Below are positions 27,881 to 35,772 of a stretch of 64,000 nucleotides of DNA, one piece after another. The notes beneath the pieces are model-generated. The model did no database searches. It saw nothing but the letters and a program-made list of their open reading frames with translations, and was not told the DNA's origin. The position numbers and the translations under genes were made by a program. Position 1 is the stretch's first letter. Each line of letters begins with the position of its first letter. The stretch comes from Metabacillus sp. B2-18 (GTDB lineage Bacteria; Bacillota; Bacilli; Bacillales; Bacillaceae), in contig NZ_CP088245.1 in assembly GCF_021117275.1 (NCBI RefSeq), positions 2,331,501 through 2,395,500 on the forward strand, given 5' to 3'.

Positions 27881-28058
27881 TTTCTCACCTCTAAAGATTG
27901 AAAGTTATTATTTATATTCTAACAGTTACAATTAAAATGAGTATTTGTTTTTATTTAACAGGAAATTCACTAGAAAATTCAAGAAATTTAAAGTAGGATA
28001 AACATATCAACCATTACTAGCATTAATACAGGATAAGTTTACGGAGAGTGAAATAGAA

Positions 28059-28979
28059 TTGAAAACATTAACAGTTGAAAATTTGGTCAAACAATTTTCA
28101 TTAAAAGTCTTAACTGGAGTCCATAACTTACAGCAACCTATTTCCCAACCAAGATCACACCGCCCAGGCTTGGAGTTTGTTGGTCATTTTGACTTTTTTC
28201 CAACTGAACGTGTTCAAATTCTTGGAAGAAAAGAAATTAACTATTTGCATAAGTTAAGTATAGAAGAACGTCAAATGAGAATTGGAAATATTGTTAAATA
28301 CCATCCACCATGTTTTATTGTTACAGCTCGACCAGAAGGCTTAACATATTTGACTCAATATTGCATTGAAGAAAACATCCCCTTGTTATGCACAAACGAG
28401 CCAGAAACAACTTCTGAATTTATGATGAAGCTTGATTCTTATATGGTAAAAGCACTCGCTGAGGAAATTGCTGTACACGGCGTATGCGTGAATGTATATG
28501 GTATGGGGATTTTAATCCGAGGTAAATCAGGTGTTGGTAAAAGCGAAACAGCACACACATTAATAGGTAAAGGTCATCGACTTGTAGCTGATGATATTGT
28601 TGTATTAAAAAAGCTTAGTCCCCGAACAATCCTTGGGACTCATGATGAAAAAACAAAGGAATTTCTATCACTTCGTAGTATCGGGCTATTAAATGTTGTC
28701 CGCTTATACGGCAGAAAAGCATTCCAAGATGAAACTCGAATTGCACTTGATATTGAATTGAAGAAATGGGAAAAAAATTCACTTAATAATGAATTAGAGC
28801 ATGAACCTACTTTTACTGATTATATGGGTGTTCAAGTTCCACATATTGAAATCCAGCTTCAACCAGGTAGAGATGTAGCGGGATTAATTGAGGCTGCTGC
28901 AAACAATTGGCTTTTAAAGCAACAAGGTTATAGTGCAGCAGAAGAGTTTATGAAACGACTTGAGTCGGAATTTAATTAA
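28059..28979 (+). CDS. HPr kinase/phosphorylase paralogue
   Basis: A 306-residue HprK-type protein. The regular enzyme phosphorylates HPr or Crh at serine to run catabolite control. The Walker A loop is intact (GKSGVGKS, 155-162), as are the histidine before it (VHGV, 140) and HRLVADD (173-179). The second family signature, LEIRGLGIIN in Bacillus HprK, reads SLRSIGLLN (204-212), with the Glu and first Gly lost. The gene is alone, without lgt or ppaX, so it is likely a second, diverged copy. The start is TTG after GGAGAG. Confidence 0.88.
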   Translation: MKTLTVENLVKQFSLKVLTGVHNLQQPISQPRSHRPGLEFVGHFDFFPTERVQILGRKEINYLHKLSIEERQMRIGNIVKYHPPCFIVTARPEGLTYLTQYCIEENIPLLCTNEPETTSEFMMKLDSYMVKALAEEIAVHGVCVNVYGMGILIRGKSGVGKSETAHTLIGKGHRLVADDIVVLKKLSPRTILGTHDEKTKEFLSLRSIGLLNVVRLYGRKAFQDETRIALDIELKKWEKNSLNNELEHEPTFTDYMGVQVPHIEIQLQPGRDVAGLIEAAANNWLLKQQGYSAAEEFMKRLESEFN

Positions 28980-28988
28980 ATAAGGACT

Positions 28989-29025
28989 TTCAGGCACAAA
29001 CTAGTAAAATTAGTTTGTGCCTGAA
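28989..29025 (+). terminator. Terminator of the hprK paralogue
   Basis: TTCAGGCACAAACTA pairs perfectly with TAGTTTGTGCCTGAA, a 15-bp stem, followed by a T-rich tract. It may work in both directions. Confidence 0.88.
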
Positions 29026-29027
29026 TT

Positions 29028-29690
29028 TTATTTGAAGCTCTTATTTAGTTCATTATTAATCAATGTTCTTAATGTCTTCAGAGGATTAATAATATTTATC
29101 GAGGCCCTATTTTCAACCTGCTGAGCTGCCTCAACCATGGATAATTGAGCAACAGATATGACTCTATTCTTTTCTCTTAATTGTTCTATACAATCAACTA
29201 CTCTTTGATTATATTCTTCTTTTAATCCATTCATAATCAAGTTAAATGAGTTCTCCACCACAATAACTTCAAGATCAATCGATTTTTGCTGCGCAGAAGC
29301 ATATTGATAAAGGCGTGATATTGTTCCTTCAACAGTTGCCGGATTGGAGAAAACAATCGTTTGTGGTTCTTTTATCTGACAAATGGATTCAAAAAATGGT
29401 TCATCAATCTTAATAATTGGAACTGTTGTTGTTAATACCGCTTCCTCTAGAAGAGCAATATAGTTCGTACAAGAGATTAAAATAGCATCCACCTTGCATT
29501 TTGAAACCCATTCAATTTGCTCCCTCACCTTTTCTTGAGCTTCTTCCCTAGATAAGTAATTCCCAGCTTGAAGACAGTGCATTAAACCAGGATCAACAAA
29601 ATGAAGAAAATCTATATCGGAAGTTAAAAAAGCTTTTTCAAGATAATCTATATTTGAATAATGTGCGTGTATACAGCCTATTTTTTTCAG
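29028..29690 (-). CDS. Aspartate/glutamate racemase-superfamily protein
   Basis: About 220 residues. The frame is open from a CTG at 29690, which has AAAGGGGA seven bases upstream and gives the family N-terminus KKIGCIHAHYS. The first ATG in frame (29582) would cut off the first 36 residues of the fold, so a CTG start is more likely. One catalytic cysteine is visible (ILISCTNYIAL). The place of the second reads VAQLSMVEAA, with no cysteine. That suggests an inactive or different enzyme. It follows a methyltransferase gene on the same strand. Confidence 0.75.
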   Translation of the reverse strand: MKKIGCIHAHYSNIDYLEKAFLTSDIDFLHFVDPGLMHCLQAGNYLSREEAQEKVREQIEWVSKCKVDAILISCTNYIALLEEAVLTTTVPIIKIDEPFFESICQIKEPQTIVFSNPATVEGTISRLYQYASAQQKSIDLEVIVVENSFNLIMNGLKEEYNQRVVDCIEQLREKNRVISVAQLSMVEAAQQVENRASINIINPLKTLRTLINNELNKSFK

Positions 29691-29710
29691 GACGATTTCC
29701 CCTTTGTTTT

Positions 29711-30481
29711 CTATGATTTTATTGCTTTTAATAGTACAGCTTCTCCAAGAAACGATTCAACTTTATTTTGTTGAATGGTTATACGAAATTTATTTTTCAC
29801 CTCTTGATTGCTATTAACAATATATTCGTTTAATGCTTCTTTATCGCTCTGTGACATTTTCATTCGATCACACCAACTGTTAAATTCAAACCTTTTTTCA
29901 AATCGGTATAATTCTTGTATTTCAAATCCTGCATGCTCCAGCATGTTTATCCACTCTGTTTTCTTCCACGCGCGAAAATGACTATAATCTCTTATTTTTT
30001 CAATTCTATTATAAAATTGATCATATTCATTCACTTCAGGTGCGACATTATCATCAAGCAGGAACTGACTGTTAGCTTTTAATACCCGGTGAACTTCATT
30101 AACAAATTGTTGGACGTTGGGAAAGTGGTGTGGAGCAATACGACAAGTAACAATGTCGAACATATCGTTTGGAAAAGGTAGTTTTTCTGCATCTCCTTCA
30201 ACAAATGCTACATTTGCATGGCCATTTCCTTTAATAAACTTTTCAGCAGCAGTTAGCATTTCTGGTGTTAAGTCAACAGCTGTTACTTTGTTAACAAGAG
30301 GTGCAAAAGCGTTTGCCGTATGACCTCCTCCTGTTGCAACATCAAGAACATGCTCATGTCCTGTCACACGAGCTATTTCCACTAATTTTTTTAGATCCTC
30401 ACCCTTGCGATGACCGCTACTCTTAACATACTCATCAGCACTGCGCCCGAATTGCTTTTGAACATCTTTTTTAATATCCAT
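29711..30481 (-). CDS. Class I SAM-dependent methyltransferase (UbiE/YcgJ-like)
   Basis: A 256-residue protein with a Rossmann methyltransferase core: motif I HVLDVATGGGHTANAF (43-58), acidic motif TAVDLTPEM, and EGDAEKLPFPNDMFDIVTCR. The N-terminus QKQFGRSADEYVKS is common in YcgJ-like proteins of Bacillus. The substrate is unknown. Twenty bases separate it from the racemase-like gene downstream, suggesting cotranscription. Confidence 0.9.
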   Translation of the reverse strand: MDIKKDVQKQFGRSADEYVKSSGHRKGEDLKKLVEIARVTGHEHVLDVATGGGHTANAFAPLVNKVTAVDLTPEMLTAAEKFIKGNGHANVAFVEGDAEKLPFPNDMFDIVTCRIAPHHFPNVQQFVNEVHRVLKANSQFLLDDNVAPEVNEYDQFYNRIEKIRDYSHFRAWKKTEWINMLEHAGFEIQELYRFEKRFEFNSWCDRMKMSQSDKEALNEYIVNSNQEVKNKFRITIQQNKVESFLGEAVLLKAIKS

Positions 30482-30696
30482 TCCTTCTCCCCCGTTCGTT
30501 TGTTAGTAAGATCATCTATCTACTTTAATTATAATAAAAATGGGAGATAAGAAAATGTTGATTGTTTTATGAAATACAATAAGGGAAACTTATTGTTGTA
30601 AAAAGAACAGTAATTTATGGTTGCTACTTCAATTTACATGCTCTTCAGTTTTTTTCTTCATAATAGAACATACTAACACCTAAAGGAGGGATCTAA

Positions 30697-30864
30697 ATTA
30701 CAAATAAACCAAATAAAGGGTCATTGTCTAGAGGATATTCATCACAATCACAAAAATATAACGAAGAAATTAGCATGGAGACCTTAGCAAAACAAGCTCT
30801 TGATCAAACAATTAAAGAAGGCGGTGCCTTCGCACGAGAAAATTCTGATCAATTTAAACAATAA
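30697..30864 (+). CDS. Small hydrophilic protein (55 aa), apparent ATT start
   Basis: The frame reads TNKPNKGSLSRGYSSQ and ends GGAFARENSDQFKQ. It is short, glutamine- and lysine-rich, and has no membrane segment, like small spore or coat-associated proteins. A perfect AAAGGAGGG lies six bases before an ATT codon at 30697. The next ATG (inside, ISMETLAKQ) would leave only about 30 residues, so ATT is the best start. A terminator-like hairpin follows, then the 52-bp array. Family not recognised. Confidence 0.6.
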   Translation: MTNKPNKGSLSRGYSSQSQKYNEEISMETLAKQALDQTIKEGGAFARENSDQFKQ

Positions 30865-30882
30865 AAAAATGGTTAAATAAAA

Positions 30883-30929
30883 GGTGCCTAACTTTGCTGT
30901 AGGATTCCTTTATGTAAAGGACAGGCACC
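30883..30929 (+). terminator. Hairpin after the 55-aa gene
   Basis: GGTGCCT pairs with AGGCACC and inside it TCCTTT pairs with AAAGGA. There is no T run, so it may act as an RNA end or be a dispersed repeat. GACAGGCACC also occurs next to the prs terminator at 20165. Confidence 0.5.
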
Positions 30930-30986
30930 AATAACCTATGGATCAGCTGCCAGGATTGTTTCATGTCTAGGTTTGGTCTTGGTCTG

Positions 30987-32044
30987 TATCGAGACAAGAA
31001 TCTGCTCTTGGCTTCGAATAGTGTCTCGATTCAGGAAGTATCGAGACACAAATCTGCACTTGGTCCCGGGTAGTGTCTCGATTAAGGGGGTATCGAGACA
31101 CAAATTAGCTCTTGGTCCGAATGTGTGTCCCGATTAAGGCAGTATTGAGACACAAACTAGCTCAAAGTTCGAATTTGTGTCTCGATTCAGGAAGTATCGA
31201 GACACAAACTAGCTGGAAGTCCGAATATGTGTCGCGATTCAGGAAGTATCGAGACACAAATTAGCTCTTGGTCCGAAAGTGTGTCCCGATTAAGGGAGTA
31301 TCGAGACAAAAATTAGCTCAAAGTTCGAATGTGTGTCCCGATTAAAGGAGTATCGAGACACAAATCTGCACTTGGTCCCGGATAGTGTCTCGATTAAGGG
31401 AGTATCGAGACAAAAATTAGCTGAAAGTCCGAAAGTGTGTCCCGATTAAGGAAGTATCGATACAAAAATTAGCTCTTGGTCCGAAAGTGTGTCCCGATTA
31501 AGGGAGTATCGAGACAAAAATTAGCTCAAAGTTCGAATGTGTGTCCCGATTTATTAAAGGAATATCGAGACACAAATCTGCACTTGGTCCGAATGTGTGT
31601 CCCGATTAAGGGAGTATCGAGACAAAAATTAGCTGAAAGTCCGAATATGTGTCTCGATTAAGGGAGTATCGGGACAAAAATTAGCTGAAAGTCCGAATAT
31701 GTGTCTCGATTAAGGGAGTATCGGGACAAAAATTAGCAGAAAGTCCGAATATGTGTCCCGATTAAGGGAGTATTGAGACAAAAATTAGCTGAAAGTCCGA
31801 ATATATGTCCCGATTAAGGGAGTATCGAGACAAAAATTAGCTGAAAGTCCGAATATGTGTCTCGATTAAGGGAGTATCGGGACAAAAATTAGCTGAAAGT
31901 CCGAATATGTGTCCCGATTAAGGGAGTACCGAGACAAAAATTAGCTCAAAGTTCGAATGTGTGTCCCGATTAAGGGAGTATCGAGACAAAAATTAGCTCA
32001 AAGTTCGAATGTGTGTCCCGATTAAAGCAGTATCCAGACACAAA
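30987..32044. repeat. Array 1: about 21 palindromic units of 52 bp
   Basis: A unit is ATCGAGACA, then about 25 bases (AAAATTAGCTGAAAGTCC and on), then TGTCTCGAT, then TAAGGGAGT, totalling 52 bp. The 9-bp arms are inverted. Starts recur at 52-base steps from 30988 (30988, 31040, 31092) up to about 32033, with one unit 5 bases longer near 31550. Core variants (TTAGCTCTTGGTCC, TCTGCACTTGGTCC, CTAGCTGGAAGTCC) are interleaved, which points to unit shuffling. The edges are degenerate. ORFs inside are chance products of the repeats. Confidence 0.9.
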
Positions 32045-32167
32045 TCTTCTCTTGTTACCAATTCATGTCTCATTTAGTAACCAACGGCAAGCCGTTAATT
32101 CAGTTCAATGATGGTTTCTTCATGCTTTTTCAAGTTAACTCAGAAGCTGCAGCAAGAAATCGATCGT

Positions 32168-32695
32168 TTATCGAAAATCAGCAGAGGTACTTTTCGGAAC
32201 ATCGTTATTAAAGTTACTCAAGCTTTCCCTTAAAGCACTTATTGCAGTTATTACCTCTTTCACATTTTCTTCACTATTCATATTGTTTCTAGCATGAAGA
32301 AGCACAGGTCTTACCGACTCTACAGAACGACCAAACTCATACATCCACTCATAGCGCGGGACCATCCATGTATGAAAATGGTGGGTTGTATCTTCATTAT
32401 AAAAATAATAAATATGTTCTATACCTAAAGTCTCTCTTTGAGCTTTTCTGATCCTGGATAAAATAGTGATATAATCCATTCTTTCATCCTCGGTTAGTTC
32501 ATCTAAGCACTTTATATGTCGCTTAGATGCCAAAATAACTAACCCTTTTATCGGATAGGCAACATCTTGATGTGCATGAAAGAACTCAGTTTCAATCACA
32601 ACACCGCCTTCAGGCTCAATCATTCCACTTGTTAAGGCACAACTTAAACATTCAACTTCTACAATGTTTCCGTTAGACAAAGTTATTTTTCTCAT
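32168..32695 (-). CDS. HIT-like protein
   Basis: A 175-residue protein with histidine-triad-like features. The core DVAYPIKGLVILASKRHI is the usual second strand region of HIT proteins, and THHFHTWMVPRYEW carries two or three histidines in the place of the HxHxH triad, though the last is not in exact register. Two N-terminal cysteines (CLSC) may bind zinc. HIT proteins hydrolyse nucleotide phosphoramidates or dinucleotides. The start at 32695 has GAGGAAG upstream. Confidence 0.75.
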   Translation of the reverse strand: MRKITLSNGNIVEVECLSCALTSGMIEPEGGVVIETEFFHAHQDVAYPIKGLVILASKRHIKCLDELTEDERMDYITILSRIRKAQRETLGIEHIYYFYNEDTTHHFHTWMVPRYEWMYEFGRSVESVRPVLLHARNNMNSEENVKEVITAISALRESLSNFNNDVPKSTSADFR

Positions 32696-32906
32696 TGTGA
32701 TCTTCCTCTTAATTAGATGATTATCTATGTACATGCCACAAGTAAATATACAATAACCATTACATTAAGAAAACATGTTTTCAAAGAATCTATCATTACA
32801 AAGTGATAGACAGTTACACACACACACCTTAAAACTCCTTCCCCCAAAACACAACTAACGCTAACGGATAAAAAGCATGCCATTTCGTAAAATCAAAACA
32901 ATATAA

Positions 32907-32945
32907 TTGAATTAAAAAACTATATCTGGTACGATTTAATCGTAC
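32907..32945 (+). promoter_or_regulatory. Promoter with perfect palindrome for gpx-ohrR
   Basis: TTGAAT (32907-32912) and TACGAT (32930-32935) are 17 bases apart. The -10 lies inside a perfect 17-bp palindrome, GTACGATTTAATCGTAC (32929-32945). Binding there would block polymerase. The OhrR-like gene two genes down is the likely binder; the Bacillus OhrR box TACAATT/AATTGTA has similar form. Confidence 0.8.
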
Positions 32946-32974
32946 ACGATTTATATGTTGAAGGAGGAATCAAT

Positions 32975-33451
32975 ATGAATACAGTATTTGATTTCACAGT
33001 GAAAAAGCCAAATGGTGACACAAAGTCTTTAAGAGAGTATGAAGGAAAAACTTTACTTATTGTGAATACTGCTAGTAAATGCGGATTAACTAATCAATTT
33101 AGTGGGTTACAAGAGCTTTATGAAAAATATAACAGCAAGGGCTTGGAGATTTTAGGATTTCCATGTGGTCAATTTAATGACCAGGAGTATGAAAATATTG
33201 AGGAAACAACTCAGTTTTGTCAGTTAAATTATGGTGTTTCATTTCCGATGTTTGCAAAGATTGATGTAAATGGTGATCAAGCCCACCCCCTTTTTTCATT
33301 TTTAAAAGAACAAAAGAAAGGTGTCCTATCTAAAGAAATCAAATGGAATTTCACAAAATTTCTTGTTGATAAGGATGGAAATGTCGTTAAACGCTATGCA
33401 CCAACAACCGATCCAGCTAAAATAGAAAAGGATATCGCCCACCTACTATAA
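32975..33451 (+). CDS. bsaA: Glutathione-peroxidase-family thiol peroxidase
   Basis: A 158-residue Cys-type Gpx that reduces hydroperoxides, in bacilli usually with thioredoxin as donor. The peroxidatic Cys36 is in TASKCGLT, the partners Gln70 and Trp124 in FNDQE and KWNFTKFL, and the likely resolving Cys82 in QFCQLNYG. The ATG has an AGGAGG site. It is followed after 21 bases by an OhrR-like gene, so peroxide sensing and peroxide removal share one transcript. Confidence 0.93.
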   Translation: MNTVFDFTVKKPNGDTKSLREYEGKTLLIVNTASKCGLTNQFSGLQELYEKYNSKGLEILGFPCGQFNDQEYENIEETTQFCQLNYGVSFPMFAKIDVNGDQAHPLFSFLKEQKKGVLSKEIKWNFTKFLVDKDGNVVKRYAPTTDPAKIEKDIAHLL

Positions 33452-33472
33452 GTTTTATGAAGGATGAGTTAG

Positions 33473-33919
33473 TTGAATGATTTTTTAACCTTAGAAAACC
33501 AGCTTTGTTTTGCTATTTATGAAACAGGTAGTCTGTTTACGAAATTATACTCAAAAGCACTTAAAGAATTTGGAATCACTTATCCTCAATATTTAGTTTT
33601 ATTGGCATTATGGGAGAAAGATGGACTTACGGGAAAAGAGCTGGGAGAGAAGGTAAACCTTGGTACTGGCACTTTAACACCAATGCTAAAAAGACTTGAA
33701 GAAAATGGCTGGGTCAAAAAAGAGCGCTCTTCTATAGATGAAAGAAAAGTTAGTATTTATCTTCAAGCTAAAGCAATAGAAGAAAAAGAAGCCATTTCTG
33801 AAAAAATAACAAATGAAATGGTTTTATGCAATATTGAGTTGGAAGAATATGAGCAATTGATGAAAAACTTAAAGCTTTTACAAACAAAATTATATAAACA
33901 TAACAAAAGCCGGCCTTAG
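33473..33919 (+). CDS. MarR-family regulator, OhrR-like
   Basis: A 148-residue winged-helix protein. The redox-sensing cysteine of OhrR is present at residue 12 in LENQLCFAIYETGS, and the typical ITYPQYLVLLALWE follows, with the recognition helix in LGTGTLTPMLKRLEENG and wing DERKV. OhrR releases DNA when the cysteine is oxidised by organic peroxide. The start is TTG after AAGGATGAG. It probably controls its own operon through the palindrome at 32929. Confidence 0.9.
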   Translation: MNDFLTLENQLCFAIYETGSLFTKLYSKALKEFGITYPQYLVLLALWEKDGLTGKELGEKVNLGTGTLTPMLKRLEENGWVKKERSSIDERKVSIYLQAKAIEEKEAISEKITNEMVLCNIELEEYEQLMKNLKLLQTKLYKHNKSRP

Positions 33920-33932
33920 CTCGGCTTTTGTT
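33902..33932. terminator. Bidirectional terminator
   Basis: AACAAAAGCCG pairs with CGGCTTTTGTT. It overlaps the 3' end of the OhrR-like gene and faces the convergent LysR gene. Confidence 0.88.
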
Positions 33933-33952
33933 ATAAGAATCCCCTCTGAACC

Positions 33953-34825
33953 TCAGGGCTCAAATAGATAATTTTTTATAAACTCATGAAAACTTCTCAC
34001 TTCGTTTGTTTCTACTTTTGTTACTAAATATGTTACTGAAATAGGTGGTGAAATTTTATCAGAAACGATTTCTGAGAGGATGTTCTTTTTTATATCATCT
34101 TTCACCATAGAATATGGTAAATACGAAACTCCTAATGTATTTTCTATGAATTTTTTTGTTACTTCAACTTGATTCACAACCATTGTTTGAATGATTGGAT
34201 AATGTCTTTTCACATCATTCAACAAGGAGTCCCAATAATCTGGGTGATTATGTGTAATGAGTCTGTAATGTGATAATGCATGTTTTTCATGCTTTAAGCT
34301 GTCTTCCCATTCATTTGGACCAACCAAAATAACCGGCTCTTCGTGAATCTTTTCATTTTTAACATTTGTTTGTACTGGATAAATTCTAGTCAATCCTAAG
34401 TCGGCTTTTCCACTACTTATCGCTTCCCCTACATCGTAAGAGTTTACAACATCTACTATGACTTCAATATCAGGATTTGTATGGATAAATTCTTTCAATA
34501 ACCTCGGTAAAAATGATGAGGCAATTTGCGGTGCAGTGGCGATAGTTAACTTTCGATTATAGCCCTGCTTCCATGTTTCAAAACGGTTCATTCCTTCTTC
34601 ATAATTGGCTAAAAAATCCTTCGCATAAGGAAGAAATTTATGACCGGCAGAAGTTAGGTAAACTGCTTTTCCCCTTCTTTCAAACAGTTCTATATTTAAA
34701 TGCTCTTCAAGTCGTTTTATATGCTTGGTGATTGCTGGTTGAGTTAGGAATAGTTCTTCTGATGCTTGTCTAAAATTTTCAAGCTTCGCACAGACAATAA
34801 ATGTTTTTAACCATTTTATATCCAT
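33953..34825 (-). CDS. LysR-family transcriptional regulator
   Basis: A 290-residue LysR protein. The N-terminal winged helix-turn-helix is DIKWLKTFIVCAKLENFRQA, then FLTQPAITKHIKRLEEHL. A periplasmic-binding-like sensor domain follows (from about residue 90). It begins at the ATG at 34825 after AAGGGTGATC. It is divergent from a methyltransferase gene, with 139 bases between, so that gene is the likely target. The effector is unknown. Confidence 0.88.
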   Translation of the reverse strand: MDIKWLKTFIVCAKLENFRQASEELFLTQPAITKHIKRLEEHLNIELFERRGKAVYLTSAGHKFLPYAKDFLANYEEGMNRFETWKQGYNRKLTIATAPQIASSFLPRLLKEFIHTNPDIEVIVDVVNSYDVGEAISSGKADLGLTRIYPVQTNVKNEKIHEEPVILVGPNEWEDSLKHEKHALSHYRLITHNHPDYWDSLLNDVKRHYPIIQTMVVNQVEVTKKFIENTLGVSYLPYSMVKDDIKKNILSEIVSDKISPPISVTYLVTKVETNEVRSFHEFIKNYLFEP

Positions 34826-34964
34826 CGTGATCACCCTTATAACGAACTGTTATTAAAATTTTCCATTTTTGTTAATTTTAATTATACCCTTTATCCACTA
34901 TAATTCAATTACAACTCATAGTTTTCTAGATTAAAAGGTTGTTATGAAAAAGGAGGATTTTATC

Positions 34965-35732
34965 ATGAAGCAAGTTGTAAAGGATATGTGGGATGCGAGG
35001 TTATATGATGGAAACCATTCTTTTGTATCAGACTTTGGCCAAGATTTAATAAACATGTTATCACCCAAAAAAGGAGAAAGGATACTTGATGTAGGATGCG
35101 GAACAGGTGATTTAGCAAATCATTTAGTTCAATATGAGGTAGATGTGACTGGGATTGATAAGTCTGAAAATATGATCAACCAAGCATGTCTTAAATACCC
35201 ACATATACGATTTTTCTCCAAAGATGTATTGGAATTGGATGATAACGAAACATTTGATGCTGTTTTTTCTAACGCAACTCTGCACTGGATAAAAGAACCA
35301 GAGCAAGCACTTTACTGTATATTTAATAGCTTAAAGTCCGGAGGTAGATTTGTTGCAGAGTTTGGAGGACAAGGGAATGTACAGGTAATTACGAATGAAA
35401 TGATCAATCAATTTCAACTTGCAAATATTGAATATAAGGAGAAATTCCCCTGGTATTTTCCGAGTATAGGTGAATACACTTCGTTAATGGAAAGAGTTGG
35501 GTTTCGTGTAGCATTTGCATGTCATTTTGATCGACCAACTCCTTTAGATGGAGAAAGCGGCTTAAAGAACTGGATTACGATGTTTGCTGGGGATATGTTT
35601 ATTGATGTTGAGGAAAGTGAAAAGAATCAAATAATGAATCTTGTAGAAAATAATGTAAGAGAACTTCTCTTTCAAGATGGTCGTTGGGTGGCAGATTATA
35701 AAAGAATTCGCGTCGTAGGGATCAAGGAATAA
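34965..35732 (+). CDS. Class I SAM-dependent methyltransferase (Tam-like)
   Basis: A 255-residue methyltransferase. Motif I is RILDVGCGTGDLANHL, followed by VTGIDKSENMI and FDAVFSNATLHWIKEP. The last stretch (SNATLHW) resembles trans-aconitate methyltransferase. The ATG at 34965 has an AAAGGAGG site; an upstream ATG at 34944 is less likely. Its divergent neighbour is a LysR regulator. Confidence 0.88.
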   Translation: MKQVVKDMWDARLYDGNHSFVSDFGQDLINMLSPKKGERILDVGCGTGDLANHLVQYEVDVTGIDKSENMINQACLKYPHIRFFSKDVLELDDNETFDAVFSNATLHWIKEPEQALYCIFNSLKSGGRFVAEFGGQGNVQVITNEMINQFQLANIEYKEKFPWYFPSIGEYTSLMERVGFRVAFACHFDRPTPLDGESGLKNWITMFAGDMFIDVEESEKNQIMNLVENNVRELLFQDGRWVADYKRIRVVGIKE

Positions 35733-35768
35733 GAAAAAGAAGAGTACTTGGTTCTCTTCTTTTCTTAT
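35731..35768. terminator. Bidirectional terminator
   Basis: AAGAAAAAGAAGAG pairs with CTCTTCTTTTCTT between the convergent methyltransferase and modA genes. Confidence 0.8.
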
Positions 35769-35772
35769 AGAT

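Noticed and set aside
31476..31661. Open frame inside array 1 encoding a repeated peptide (VRKCVPIKGVSRQK)
   Set aside because: The peptide repeat is only the translated 52-bp DNA repeat; 52 is not a multiple of three, so the frame cannot stay open through the array, and there is no ribosome site.
30987..32044. CRISPR array
   Set aside because: Units are tandem and similar over their whole length, with no unique spacers between constant repeats, and no cas gene is present in the window.
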